A stretch of 18,351 nt of DNA from Massilia sp. (GCA_003520365.1 DOUW01000079.1:1-18351); one strand, 5' to 3'; positions 1 through 6,856 are shown, counted from the stretch's first letter. The notes: generated from the letters alone by a model not told the origin. Made by a program: numbers and translations.

Positions 1-1205
1 GTTTCGACGCCGCGGGCGCCGATGGCGAGCGCGATGCCGACCGCGGCGAAGGCGACTGGGGCGAACCCGGACGTGGCGCCGGCAACGGCGAGGACGAGGA
101 TGGCCGCCCGCAGCTGGAAGCGGCCGGCGTCACGCTGCGCGAGCACCTGTCGGAACAGGTGCGGGTGACGGGACTGGGCATGCGCGACCGCGCGCTGGCC
201 GAACTGGTGATCGACGCCATCGACGACAACGGCTACCTGGAAGAGCAGTTGGATGAGATCCACGCGCGCCTGCCCGAGGAGCTCGAGGTCGAGATGGACG
301 AGCTGCGCTGCGCGCTGGCGCTGGTGCAAAGCCTCGATCCGGTGGGCGTGGGTGCGCGCAGCGCCGCCGAATGCCTGGCGCTGCAGATCCGCGCCATGCC
401 TGGCGTGCCGCTGGTGACGCGGCGCATGGCCCTCAAGATCGTCGAGGGATATCTCACCTGGTTCGCGCAGCGCGAATTCAACAAACTGAAAAAGGCGCTG
501 GACTGCGACGACGAAGACCTGCGCGAAGCCCAGGCCGTGATCCGCCAGTGCAATCCGCATCCCGGCGCGGCCTTCGCCTCGAGCACCTCGGACTACGTGG
601 TTCCGGACGTAATTGTCCGGAAAACGAAGAACGGCTGGGGCGTGATGCTGAACCAGGACGTGATGCCGCGCCTGCGCGTGAACAACATGTACGCGGCCCT
701 GCTCAAGCAGGGCAAGGGCGAAAGCCAGATGAGCGCGCAGCTGCAGGAAGCGAAGTGGCTGATCAAGAACATGCGCCAGCGCTTCGACACGATCCTGCGT
801 GTATCGCAGGCAATCGTTGAGCGTCAGCGGAACTTTTTCAGCCATGGCGCGGTTGCCATGCGGCCCCTTGTGCTTCGTGAGATAGCTGATACACTAGGAC
901 TACACGAGAGCACAATTTCTCGTGTCACAACTCAGAAATTCATGCTGACCCCGCACGGCATGTTTGAGTTGAAGTATTTCTTCGGAAGCCACGTCGCCAC
1001 CGAAGCGGGGGGCGAAGCGTCTTCGACGGCGATCCGGGCTCTCATCGCGCAACTGACAGGAGCAGAAGACCCCAAGAACCCATTATCCGATAGCAAGATC
1101 GCGGAAATGCTCGGTGAACAAGGAATGGTCATCGCACGCCGCACGGTTGCCAAGTACCGTGAAGCACTGAAAATTCCTCCCGTTAGTCTCCGCAAATCCT
1201 TGTAA
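1..1205 (+). CDS. rpoN: RNA polymerase sigma-54 factor, C-terminal part (5' end outside window)
   Basis: Sigma-54 directs RNA polymerase to -24/-12 promoters and needs AAA+ activators. The reading frame is open from base 3, without a start inside the window, so the N-terminal activator-interacting region lies upstream. The first roughly 35 visible codons are rich in Gly, Asp and Glu, like the acidic linker (region II). They run into the core-binding domain ([10 protein letters not shown] at about 132-161, then [14 protein letters not shown]). A helix-turn-helix follows ([19 protein letters not shown], about 870-926). The RpoN box, [10 protein letters not shown], is intact at 1134-1163 and reads the -24 element. 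An ATG at position 180 or a GTG at 159 could be mistaken for a start, but homology continues upstream. hpf follows 65 bp later, the usual neighbour. Family assignment is firm. Confidence 0.97.
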   Translation, partial: FDAAGADGERDADRGEGDWGEPGRGAGNGEDEDGRPQLEAAGVTLREHLSEQVRVTGLGMRDRALAELVIDAIDDNGYLEEQLDEIHARLPEELEVEMDELRCALALVQSLDPVGVGARSAAECLALQIRAMPGVPLVTRRMALKIVEGYLTWFAQREFNKLKKALDCDDEDLREAQAVIRQCNPHPGAAFASSTSDYVVPDVIVRKTKNGWGVMLNQDVMPRLRVNNMYAALLKQGKGESQMSAQLQEAKWLIKNMRQRFDTILRVSQAIVERQRNFFSHGAVAMRPLVLREIADTLGLHESTISRVTTQKFMLTPHGMFELKYFFGSHVATEAGGEASSTAIRALIAQLTGAEDPKNPLSDSKIAEMLGEQGMVIARRTVAKYREALKIPPVSLRKSL

Positions 1206-1258
1206 CGGCGGCACCCTCGCGCTTCCTTGTGGCGCGGCGCGGCAGCCGCCACATCTTC

Positions 1259-1265
1259 AAAGGAG
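1259..1265 (+). promoter_or_regulatory. Ribosome binding site of hpf
   Basis: AAAGGAG lies five bases before the ATG at 1271. It decides the start, because an in-frame GTG at 1229 would add 14 residues unrelated to the family and has no comparable site. Confidence 0.85.
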
Positions 1266-1270
1266 TGTGT

Positions 1271-1624
1271 ATGAATCTCACCATCAGCGGTCACCACCTC
1301 GACGTAACCCCCGCCATCCGTGAATACGTACAGAACAAGCTCGAACGCATTACCCGCCATTTCGATCAAGTGATCGACTCCCACGTGATCCTCGCGATCG
1401 ACAATCTCACCGAAAAAGACAAAAGGCAGAAAGCCGAGATTAATGTGCGCATGTCCGGCAAGACCGTGCACGTGGAAAGCGTTGCGCAAGACCTGTACGC
1501 GGCGATCGACCTGTTGATGGACAGGCTGGATCGGCAGGTGATGAAATACAAAACCATCCTGCAGAATCATAGTCACGAGGCGCTCAAGCGCCGCCCTGAA
1601 GGCGGAGAGGCAGCCGTCGCCTGA
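1271..1624 (+). CDS. hpf: Ribosome hibernation promoting factor (short HPF / sigma-54 modulation protein)
   Basis: A small cytoplasmic protein that binds the 30S decoding region and promotes ribosome dimerisation or silencing in stationary phase. The 117-residue product starts [20 protein letters not shown] and carries the S30AE fold: a beta-strand, a helix ([13 protein letters not shown]), the central [15 protein letters not shown] strands, and the [19 protein letters not shown] helix. Its length fits the short HPF class without the C-terminal dimerisation domain of long HPFs. It lies 65 bp after rpoN and is closed by an intrinsic terminator, so it probably forms the end of the rpoN transcript. 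In related bacteria ptsN normally follows; here it does not. Confidence 0.95.
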   Translation: MNLTISGHHLDVTPAIREYVQNKLERITRHFDQVIDSHVILAIDNLTEKDKRQKAEINVRMSGKTVHVESVAQDLYAAIDLLMDRLDRQVMKYKTILQNHSHEALKRRPEGGEAAVA

Positions 1625-1650
1625 CAGGCCGGCAAGCACCGTCTGAACGA

Positions 1651-1671
1651 GGGCGCCCATGGCGCCCTTTT
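1651..1671 (+). terminator. Intrinsic terminator after hpf
   Basis: A perfect 7-bp GC stem, GGGCGCC (1651-1657) pairing with GGCGCCC (1661-1667), has a 3-base loop and is followed by TTTT. It lies 27 bp after the hpf stop codon and explains the end of the rpoN-hpf transcript. Confidence 0.85.
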
Positions 1672-1731
1672 CATTTCCGGCATGTTCATTTCTTGCCGCG
1701 CCGTCAATACCCCAGTTGTCTCGTCCTTCGG

Positions 1732-1737
1732 TAGAAT
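1732..1737 (+). promoter_or_regulatory. Possible -10 element for the hydrolase gene
   Basis: TAGAAT matches five of six bases of the sigma-70 -10 box and lies 27 bp before the ATG at 1765, after the hpf terminator. I see no convincing -35 at 16-18 bp spacing, so this is tentative. Confidence 0.35.
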
Positions 1738-1764
1738 GCATGTTTTTTCTACCACGGACCGACC

Positions 1765-2850
1765 ATGACCGACTTCGTCCTGACCCGCGTTGCCAACGGC
1801 ACCGGCACGATCACCCTCGACCGTCCGAAAGCATTGAACTCGTTATCGCTCGACATGGTGCGGCGCCTGACCGAGGTGCTGCTGGCCTGGCGCGACGACA
1901 GCAGGGTCGACGCGGTGGTGATCACCAGCAGCAGCGAAAAAGCCCTGTGCGCGGGCGGCGACATCCGCTTCTTCCACGAAGCCGGCCACGCCACGCCGAT
2001 GGGCGGCAGCGCGCTGCTCGAGGATTTCTTCACCGAAGAATACGCCCTGAATCACCTGATTCACTTCTATCCGAAGCCTTATATCTCGGTCATGGACGGC
2101 GTCGTAATGGGCGGCGGCATGGGCATCGCCCAGGGCGGCCCGGACACCGGCCTGCGCATCGTGACCGACCGCACCAAGATGGCCATGCCGGAAGTGAACA
2201 TCGGCCTGTTCCCGGACGTCGGCGGCAGCCACTTCCTGTCGCATGCGCCTGGCCAGCTGGGCAACTACCTCGGTCTCACCGGCCTGACCATCGGCGCTGC
2301 GGATGCCTTGTATGTCGGCTTGGCGGACGTGTATGTCCCCGGCGCTCAGCTGGGCGCGTTGACGGCCTTGATCGCGTCGACGCCCGGCGCGCAACTGGTC
2401 GACGCAATCCGTGGATTCGCGGCCGGCTTCGCGAGTGAAGTGGGGCCCAGCCAACTGCAGGCCCAGCGCGCCGCGATCGACGCCCACTTCGGCGCGGCGT
2501 CCGTTGCCGCGATCATGGAGTCGCTCTCGCGCGACGAAAACCCGTTCGCCCAGAAGGCTTTGGCCGCGATGCGCCAGCGCTCGCCGCTGATGATGTGCGT
2601 GACCCGCGAGATGCTGGTGCGCGGCGCCGCGATGAGCGTGGCCGACTGCCTGCGCATGGAACGCACGCTGGTGCGCCGCAACTTCGAGCACGGCGAAGTG
2701 CTGGAAGGCGTGCGCGCGCTGGTGATCGACAAGGACAATGCGCCGCAGTGGAATCCGGCCACGCTGGAGGAGGTGACGCCGGAGATGGTGGGGCGCTTTT
2801 TCGAGCCGGTGTGGCCGGCGCATGCGCATCCGCTGCGGCACTTGGATTGA
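1765..2850 (+). CDS. Enoyl-CoA hydratase/isomerase family protein, 3-hydroxyisobutyryl-CoA hydrolase type
   Basis: A crotonase-fold enzyme of 361 residues. It is longer than plain enoyl-CoA hydratases (about 260) and matches the length of 3-hydroxyisobutyryl-CoA hydrolases, which release 3-hydroxyisobutyrate from its CoA ester in valine breakdown. The oxyanion-hole segments are CAGGDI (62-67) and MGGGMGIA (115-122). The hallmark MPEVNIGLFPDVGG (141-154) holds Glu143 and Asp151, the catalytic pair of this subgroup. The ATG at 1765 follows a weak ribosome site but begins exactly at the family N-terminus (MTDFVLTRVANGTGTITLDRP). It appears monocistronic, between the hpf terminator and a converging terminator. 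Substrate is inferred from the motif; other 3-hydroxyacyl-CoA esters are possible. Confidence 0.88.
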   Translation: MTDFVLTRVANGTGTITLDRPKALNSLSLDMVRRLTEVLLAWRDDSRVDAVVITSSSEKALCAGGDIRFFHEAGHATPMGGSALLEDFFTEEYALNHLIHFYPKPYISVMDGVVMGGGMGIAQGGPDTGLRIVTDRTKMAMPEVNIGLFPDVGGSHFLSHAPGQLGNYLGLTGLTIGAADALYVGLADVYVPGAQLGALTALIASTPGAQLVDAIRGFAAGFASEVGPSQLQAQRAAIDAHFGAASVAAIMESLSRDENPFAQKALAAMRQRSPLMMCVTREMLVRGAAMSVADCLRMERTLVRRNFEHGEVLEGVRALVIDKDNAPQWNPATLEEVTPEMVGRFFEPVWPAHAHPLRHLD

Positions 2851-2920
2851 GTTGAGCGGTCGACCTTATGCGCAGGCTCAGGAAGTTGGCAAGCGAGCTC
2901 GTTGAAGACGGAACACAGTA

Positions 2921-2950
2921 AAGAAAAAGGGGAGCGTTGTCGCTCCCCTT
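2921..2950 (-). terminator. Intrinsic terminator after yoeB (possibly bidirectional)
   Basis: An 8-bp perfect stem (GGGGAGCG at 2929-2936 with CGCTCCCC at 2941-2948) has a 4-base loop. On the minus strand it is followed by TTTTTCTTT, a good terminator tract, seven bases after the yoeB stop. On the plus strand only TTGT follows, so it may also weakly stop transcripts from the hydrolase gene. Confidence 0.85.
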
Positions 2951-2954
2951 GTCA

Positions 2955-3212
2955 TTAGTAGTGATAGCGGCACGAAATGATGACTAACTCCTCATCGATG
3001 ACGGTGTAAACCAAACGGTTTGTCTCATCGATTCGCCTCGACCAGCAGCCACTCAGGCTGTGCTTCAAGGGCTCGGGTTTCCCGATTCCCCGGAAGGGGT
3101 CCCTCTGGGAATCTTTAATCAGATCGTTAATGCGCTTCAGCGTCTTCTTGTCTTGTGTTTGCCAATAGATGTAGCTGTTCCAGGCTTCATCCGTGAACTT
3201 CAGGTTGCGCAT
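2955..3212 (-). CDS. yoeB: YoeB-family ribosome-dependent mRNA interferase toxin
   Basis: Toxin of a type II toxin-antitoxin pair; YoeB enters the ribosomal A site and cuts mRNA during translation. The 85 residues fit the RelE/YoeB fold and are full length. The motifs GKPEPLKHSLSGCWSRRI and the C-terminal CRYHY are near-diagnostic. Residues corresponding to the E. coli catalytic set are all present: Glu47, Arg66, His84 and the C-terminal Tyr85. The toxin is therefore expected to be active. Its ATG lies inside the 3' end of the antitoxin gene (26-bp overlap), so translation is probably coupled, and a terminator follows directly. Base composition is lower in GC than the flanking housekeeping genes, which fits acquisition by transfer (inference). 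Confidence 0.96.
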   Translation of the reverse strand: MRNLKFTDEAWNSYIYWQTQDKKTLKRINDLIKDSQRDPFRGIGKPEPLKHSLSGCWSRRIDETNRLVYTVIDEELVIISCRYHY

Positions 3213-3486
3213 GTTGCGGATCCTCGGCTTCAGGGGTTTCGATTAACTCCCGATGCTGCGCTTGACCTGCGCGGGCCTGAGCTAGTGACTTCGCAAGGTG
3301 AGCCGCGTTGCTCGGCGAACTCAACAAGTGAACAGTCTCCATGAGGCTGCTGTAGTGATCGAAAGACATGACTACTGCATCAGGCGCATCGCGGCGCGAA
3401 ATGACGGTCACATCGGCATCTTCCACCACTTGGTCGATAACAGTCCGAAGACTGTTGCGAGCATCGGAAAAGTTGATGATTCTCAT
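3187..3486 (-). CDS. yefM: YefM/Phd-family antitoxin
   Basis: Antitoxin that binds YoeB and, with it, represses its own promoter. The 99-residue product starts MRIINFSDARNSLRTVID, the YefM/Phd DNA-binding N-terminus, and continues with VTVISRRDAPDAVVMSFDHYSSLMETVHLLSSP, the conserved core. An ATG four codons upstream (3498) is in frame, but GGAG (3493-3496) sits seven bases before the ATG at 3486, so the latter is chosen. The C-terminus extends about 16 residues beyond the E. coli YefM end (tail rich in Glu, Pro and Gln) and overlaps the yoeB start. The tail of such antitoxins wraps the toxin and is protease sensitive; whether this extension matters cannot be seen here. Confidence 0.94.
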   Translation of the reverse strand: MRIINFSDARNSLRTVIDQVVEDADVTVISRRDAPDAVVMSFDHYSSLMETVHLLSSPSNAAHLAKSLAQARAGQAQHRELIETPEAEDPQHAQPEVHG

Positions 3487-3492
3487 GTGGCA

Positions 3493-3496
3493 CTCC
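3493..3496 (-). promoter_or_regulatory. Ribosome binding site of yefM
   Basis: GGAG on the minus strand lies seven bases upstream of the ATG at 3486. It overlaps the alternative in-frame ATG at 3498 and so argues for the downstream start. Confidence 0.7.
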
Positions 3497-3513
3497 ATTG
3501 CATCAATACTGCT

Positions 3514-3540
3514 TAGTAGTCGTAGTAGTCGTAGTAGTCG
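3514..3540. repeat. 9-bp tandem repeat in the yefM leader
   Basis: Three perfect copies of TAGTAGTCG (plus strand) sit at 3514-3522, 3523-3531 and 3532-3540. They lie in a wider stretch (about 3512-3600) dominated by GTA and GTC triplets. The repeat is inside the presumed untranslated leader of yefM-yoeB. Confidence 0.9.
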
Positions 3541-3638
3541 TAATCGCCGATGTCGTAGTAAGCGTTGTAGTCAGTTCGTAGTCGTAGGTGTCAGCGTAAG
3601 TGTTGTCGTCAGTATGGGTAGCAGCAGCATCGATCAAA

Positions 3639-3662
3639 ACTTGTACAGTAGATCGTACAAGT
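3639..3662. promoter_or_regulatory. yefM-yoeB operator palindrome
   Basis: Perfect 8-bp inverted repeat ACTTGTAC (3639-3646) and GTACAAGT (3655-3662). It contains the hexamers TGTACA (3642-3647) and CGTACA (3654-3659), whose centres are 12 bp apart. The E. coli YefM-YoeB operator is known to use TGTACA-core sites with 12-bp centre spacing, so sequence and geometry both match. It lies just downstream of a minus-strand -10 box, over the expected transcription start. Confidence 0.75.
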
Positions 3663-3665
3663 CGT

Positions 3666-3693
3666 AGTATAGCGAAAAAAGCGTGGACAGCAA
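3666..3693 (-). promoter_or_regulatory. Promoter of yefM-yoeB
   Basis: On the minus strand TATACT (3671-3666) is a five-of-six -10 box. A weak -35 candidate, TTGCTG (3693-3688), lies 16 bp upstream. Transcription would start near 3659, inside the operator palindrome, leaving a leader of roughly 170 bases before yefM. Confidence 0.5.
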
Positions 3694-3994
3694 GCGTCGT
3701 ATCGCTTTCTATGTGCGTAATCGGGCGGGAGTGTTGCGATACAACTGTTTCGAGATGTGGCTGGACAGCAGCTATAGCAATACGGCCTGGCGTCTGCTGA
3801 CCAATCAGACGTGGCTGACCGTTACCTGGGACTTGGCGCTGGCCATACGCTATACGGCGGGGGAGAATTGGGCGAAGAGTGATAGAAGAGTGGGTCCAGT
3901 TTTCCTGAACCCCTACGGTATCGAACTCAATGCTGAGAAGAGCCTTTTGCCACCTTCGTCGCGCGAGTGCTCCTGACATGCCACCGAAGCACGC
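3672..3994. other. Unassigned spacer between yefM promoter and rapZ
   Basis: About 320 bp with no recognisable gene. Composition is visibly richer in A and T than the flanking operons. A plus-strand open frame from a GTG at 3683 (97 codons, tryptophan-rich, no ribosome site) and a minus-strand frame (3503-3979) ending in a threonine run have no family resemblance that I can recognise. The stretch may be debris from the insertion of the toxin-antitoxin module. Confidence 0.5.
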
Positions 3995-4858
3995 TTACGA
4001 CTGCTCGCGATGCCTTAACACCACGCGCTCGGTCTCGCCGAAATACGCGGCCAGGCGCTCGGCCATGTACACCGAGCGATGCTGCCCGCCGGTGCAGCCG
4101 ACGGCCACCGTCAGGTAGCTGCGGTTGTCGGTCTTGAACGACGGCAGCCACTTTTCCACGAACTTGCGGATGTCTTCCAGCATCTCGGCGGCGCTCGGCT
4201 GGGCGTCGAGGAAGGCGATCACCGGGGCGTCCTTGCCGGTCAGCGGGCGCAGTGACAGGTCGTAGTAGGGATTCGGGATGGCACGCACGTCGAACACGAA
4301 ATCGGCGTCGAGCGGCACGCCGACCTTGAAGGCGAAGGATTCGAAGAACAGGGTCAGCGGCGCGTGTTTCACTTCCGCCAGCTCCTTGATCCAGGCGCGC
4401 AGTTTATTCGCCGAGGCTTCCGAGGTGTCGATCACGTGGCCCAGTTGCTCGATCGGCGCCAGGCGCTCGCGCTCCTCGGCGATGCATTCGATCAGGGTAC
4501 GGCGCGAGGCCGGGTTTTCGCCGGGCCGCAGCTGGTGCGACAGCGGGTGGCTGCGGCGCGTTTCGGAAAAGCGCGCGACCAGCGAATGGGTGCTCGAGGT
4601 CAGGAACATGACCTTGAGCTCGTGGCCTTCTTCTTTCAGCGCACGGATGTTGATCGGCAATTCGACCAGCGACTCGGCGCTGCGCGCATCGACCGCCACC
4701 GCCAGCTTGGCGGTCTGCTGGGCGTCGACGGTCTTGACCAGGTGCGGCAGCAGGGCCGGCGGCAGGTTGTCGACGCAGTAGTAGCCCGCGTCTTCGAGGA
4801 CGTTCAGGGCAACCGATTTGCCCGAGCCGGAGATGCCGGTAATGAGTACGATGTGCAT
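3995..4858 (-). CDS. rapZ: RNase adapter protein / nucleotide-binding protein RapZ
   Basis: RapZ (YvcJ family) binds nucleotides and, in enterobacteria, hands the small RNA GlmZ to RNase E to control glucosamine-6-phosphate synthesis. The 287-residue product has an N-terminal Walker A, GISGSGKS (8-15), followed by [21 protein letters not shown], and a conserved C-terminal domain containing [18 protein letters not shown]. The ATG at 4858 starts directly at the family N-terminus ([15 protein letters not shown]); a frame extension to 4930 adds 24 unrelated residues and is rejected. It is the last gene of the minus-strand ptsN-hprK-rapZ order. A 221-bp spacer separates it from hprK, larger than usual for this operon. 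Its role in betaproteobacteria is less certain than in E. coli. Confidence 0.95.
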   Translation of the reverse strand: MHIVLITGISGSGKSVALNVLEDAGYYCVDNLPPALLPHLVKTVDAQQTAKLAVAVDARSAESLVELPINIRALKEEGHELKVMFLTSSTHSLVARFSETRRSHPLSHQLRPGENPASRRTLIECIAEERERLAPIEQLGHVIDTSEASANKLRAWIKELAEVKHAPLTLFFESFAFKVGVPLDADFVFDVRAIPNPYYDLSLRPLTGKDAPVIAFLDAQPSAAEMLEDIRKFVEKWLPSFKTDNRSYLTVAVGCTGGQHRSVYMAERLAAYFGETERVVLRHREQS

Positions 4859-4973
4859 GGCCCGATGATACCGCAACAGTAAGTCCTTGTCGCCGCCGGG
4901 CCGGCAAAATCTCGCTTGATGGACGTACATACCGGCAAATCGCGCGAGTTACCGCAGAAGAGAGCGGCGGGAA

Positions 4974-5001
4974 TCAGTCTCCGCTCATGGCTTGGCGTTG
5001 G
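4974..5001 (-). repeat. Duplicated copy of the hprK 3' end
   Basis: Positions 4974-5001 match 5080-5107 at 25 of 28 bases. The latter is the end of hprK. Read on the minus strand, the copy still encodes QRQAMSGD followed by TGA. The internal differences are both third-position changes (CGA/CGC for Arg, GCG/GCC for Ala). The copy has no open frame of its own upstream. Confidence 0.8.
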
Positions 5002-5015
5002 TGTAGCAGGGAATT

Positions 5016-5033
5016 CGCGGAGCATGCTCCGCG
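5016..5033. repeat. Perfect 18-bp palindrome in hprK-rapZ spacer
   Basis: CGCGGAGCA followed by its exact complement TGCTCCGCG forms a self-complementary site with no loop. It is not followed by a T-tract on the minus strand, so it is not a standard terminator. Confidence 0.85.
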
Positions 5034-5044
5034 CCTGCGGAACG

Positions 5045-5066
5045 GTCTGCCCTTGCAAGGGCAGAC
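5045..5066. repeat. Perfect 22-bp palindrome in hprK-rapZ spacer
   Basis: GTCTGCCCTTG is followed directly by its reverse complement CAAGGGCAGAC. It lies 11 bp from the 18-bp palindrome. Together they could fold in the operon mRNA, as mRNA-stabilising or processing hairpins, or be a repeat insertion. Confidence 0.85.
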
Positions 5067-5079
5067 TCCTTGGCAACAC

Positions 5080-6015
5080 TCAGTCTCCGCTCATCGCTTG
5101 TCGTTGCCGCTCCATGAATTCCTGCAGGGTGTCGATGCCGCGCAGCTGCAGGATGGTATTGCGCACCGCGGCCTCGAGCAGGACCGCGATGTTGCGGCCG
5201 GCCGCGACCGGGATCACGACCTTGCGGATCGGCAGGCCCAGCACTTCCTCGGTCGGGAAGTGGAAGGGCAGGCGCTCGACTTCCTCGTCGAGCACGCCGC
5301 GCTTGACCAGGTGGACGATGAGTTTCAGGCGCATCTTGCGGCGCACGGCGGTCTCGCCGAAGATCGCCTTGATGTCCAGCAGGCCCAGGCCGCGCACTTC
5401 CAGCAGGTTCTGCAGCAGCGGCGGGCAGCGGCCCTCGATCATGTTCGGCGCGATGCGCGAGAACTCGACCGCGTCGTCGGCGACCAGGCCGTGCGAGCGC
5501 GAGATCAGTTCCAGGCCGAGCTCGCTCTTGCCGAGGCCCGAGTCGCCGGTGATCAGCACGCCCACGCCCAGCACGTCCATGAAGACGCCGTGCATGATGA
5601 CGCGTTGCGCCAGCTTCTTGGACAGGTAGACGCGCAGGAAGTCGATCACCTGGGCCGCCGGCAGCGGGGTGGAGAACAGCGGGATGTTCTGCTCGTCGCA
5701 GATGGCGAGGATGTCGGGCGGGGTTTCCAGGCCCTGCGCGATGATCAGGGCAGGCGGGCCGCCGCCGATCAGCTCGCCGATCACGTGGGTGCGCGAGCTC
5801 GATTTCAGGCGGTGGTAGTAGTTCAGTTCCTGGTGCCCGAACACCTGGATCCGGCCCGGGTGGATCAGGTTCAGGTGGCCGACCTGGTCGGCGGCCGAAG
5901 CGACGTCGCCGGAGATCAGGCGCTCGCCGCCGGGAAAGCCGGCGAACCAGCCGAGTTGCAGGCTGTCGCGGTTATCGTCGTACAGCCTTTGGATGGTGAG
6001 CGGAGTCTGCAGCAT
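5080..6015 (-). CDS. hprK: HPr kinase/phosphorylase
   Basis: Bifunctional enzyme that phosphorylates the regulatory serine of HPr and removes the phosphate by phosphorolysis. The 311 residues match the family length. The N-terminal domain (about 1-130) is followed by the kinase domain with Walker A GDSGLGKS (157-164), the HxxF region MHGVFMDV (141-148), the Asp pair at 180-181, and the signature [21 protein letters not shown] (about 204-224). The ATG at 6015 lies 33 bp after ptsN. An AGGA about ten bases before the ATG sits at the foot of a strong intercistronic hairpin. Proteobacterial HprK is usually linked to a partial PTS that regulates rather than transports sugars. Its last eight codons are duplicated in the spacer downstream. 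Confidence 0.97.
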   Translation of the reverse strand: MLQTPLTIQRLYDDNRDSLQLGWFAGFPGGERLISGDVASAADQVGHLNLIHPGRIQVFGHQELNYYHRLKSSSRTHVIGELIGGGPPALIIAQGLETPPDILAICDEQNIPLFSTPLPAAQVIDFLRVYLSKKLAQRVIMHGVFMDVLGVGVLITGDSGLGKSELGLELISRSHGLVADDAVEFSRIAPNMIEGRCPPLLQNLLEVRGLGLLDIKAIFGETAVRRKMRLKLIVHLVKRGVLDEEVERLPFHFPTEEVLGLPIRKVVIPVAAGRNIAVLLEAAVRNTILQLRGIDTLQEFMERQRQAMSGD

Positions 6016-6026
6016 GGCACGCGGTC

Positions 6027-6047
6027 CTGGGGGAATGAACCCCCCAG
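6027..6047. other. Intercistronic hairpin between ptsN and hprK
   Basis: CTGGGGG (6027-6033) pairs perfectly with CCCCCAG (6041-6047) across a 7-base loop. It fills most of the 33-bp gap between the ptsN stop and the hprK start. In the minus-strand mRNA there is no U-tract after it. Its 3' arm touches the AGGA that may serve as the hprK ribosome site. Confidence 0.7.
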
Positions 6048-6048
6048 T

Positions 6049-6531
6049 TTAACCCAAGGCCTGCAAGCTGGGTTGCCAGTTGATAATACGTTCGTGCACC
6101 GAGCGCGGATCCGGGTCGGTGGCCAGCGCATTGCGGATCGCCTCGTCCGAGAACAGCTCGGCGATCTCGGACAGGATTTCCAGGTGCTGCTGGGTCACGT
6201 GGTCCGGGATCAGGAGGAAGAACAGCAGGCTGACCGGGCGGCCGTCCGGCGACTCGAAGGGAATCGGCGAGGACAGGCGGACAAAGGCCGCGATCGGGTT
6301 CTTCAAGCTCTTGCTGCCCTTGATGCGCCCGTGCGGGACGGCGACGCCATGGCCCAGGCCGGTGGAGCCGAGGCGCTCGCGTGCGAACAGGTTGTCCGTC
6401 ACGGTCGAGCGCGCGATACCGCAGTTGTTCTCGAAAATGAGTCCCGCCTGTTCGAAGGCGCGCTTCTTGCTCGACACTTCGATGTCGAGCTGGACGTTTT
6501 CGAGCGAGAGGATTTTGCTAAGATTGGTCAT
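6049..6531 (-). CDS. ptsN: PTS IIA-like nitrogen regulatory protein (EIIA-Ntr)
   Basis: PtsN is the phosphate-accepting output protein of the nitrogen PTS; its phosphorylation state controls potassium transport and other targets in well-studied relatives. The 160-residue product has the PTS EIIA type-2 fold. The active-site histidine is in GHGVAVPHGRI (His67), and the conserved LLFFLLIPDHVTQQHLEILSEIAELFSD follows. Length is normal. It is the first gene of the minus-strand ptsN-hprK-rapZ order and has a good -10 box 40 bp upstream. Elsewhere it usually follows hpf directly on the same strand; here hpf is more than 4 kb away and faces it. Confidence 0.97.
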   Translation of the reverse strand: MTNLSKILSLENVQLDIEVSSKKRAFEQAGLIFENNCGIARSTVTDNLFARERLGSTGLGHGVAVPHGRIKGSKSLKNPIAAFVRLSSPIPFESPDGRPVSLLFFLLIPDHVTQQHLEILSEIAELFSDEAIRNALATDPDPRSVHERIINWQPSLQALG

Positions 6532-6856
6532 AACACGCTTTTGGATGGTGCGGCGGACTTGCGGAGCAGAATTATAGGCCGGTTCCGTTGGCCTGACATT
6601 CGATTTCGCGTCGGTATCCTACCCCTGTCACGGACCGGTTTCGAGCCCTTATCGCGTCTTGCGCGAAGCAGTATTTGCGCTTTCGCAAGGTCCAACGCAA
6701 TTTCCGCTACGAAAAACTCGATCCCCTGGGCGAAACTGGGGCTGGAATCCCGTTTCGCCGTCTTTTCCTCGTATTTGGGGACGCTTTCCGAAAACCGGAG
6801 ATCCCAAACGATTGTTGTTTTTTCGTCAGTAACTGTGGCTTGAAAGGCACACTGTA
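6532..6856. other. Spacer between queF stop and ptsN start
   Basis: A 325-bp gap holding the ptsN promoter at its left end. The remainder shows no gene, no clear terminator for queF and no strong repeat. A 90-codon plus-strand frame from 6675 runs into queF antisense and looks random. Confidence 0.6.
6571..6599 (-). promoter_or_regulatory. Promoter of the ptsN-hprK-rapZ operon
   Basis: On the minus strand a consensus TATAAT (6576-6571) is preceded at 17-bp spacing by ATGTCA (6599-6594), four of six -35 bases. Transcription would start near 6564, about 33 bases before the ptsN ATG. Confidence 0.6.

Noticed and set aside
3512..3600. CRISPR-like array
   Set aside because: The 9-bp units are contiguous without unique spacers; it is a short tandem repeat.
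3503..3979. 158-codon minus-strand frame ending in a threonine run
   Set aside because: The Thr run is simply the triplet repeat read in this frame; there is no ribosome site, and it spans the yefM promoter and operator.
4859..4930. 24-residue upstream extension of rapZ
   Set aside because: The family starts at [15 protein letters not shown]; the extension has no similarity and overlaps only spacer sequence.
6577..6595. Hairpin AGGCC...GGCCT as queF terminator
   Set aside because: Only 5 bp, 260 bp beyond the queF stop, with no T-tract in the minus-strand direction, and it sits in the spacer of the ptsN promoter.
4987..6843. 618-codon plus-strand open frame across hprK and ptsN
   Set aside because: It is the antisense shadow of two well-recognised genes, caused by high GC; the product is a Gln/Ala/Arg-rich non-protein-like string.
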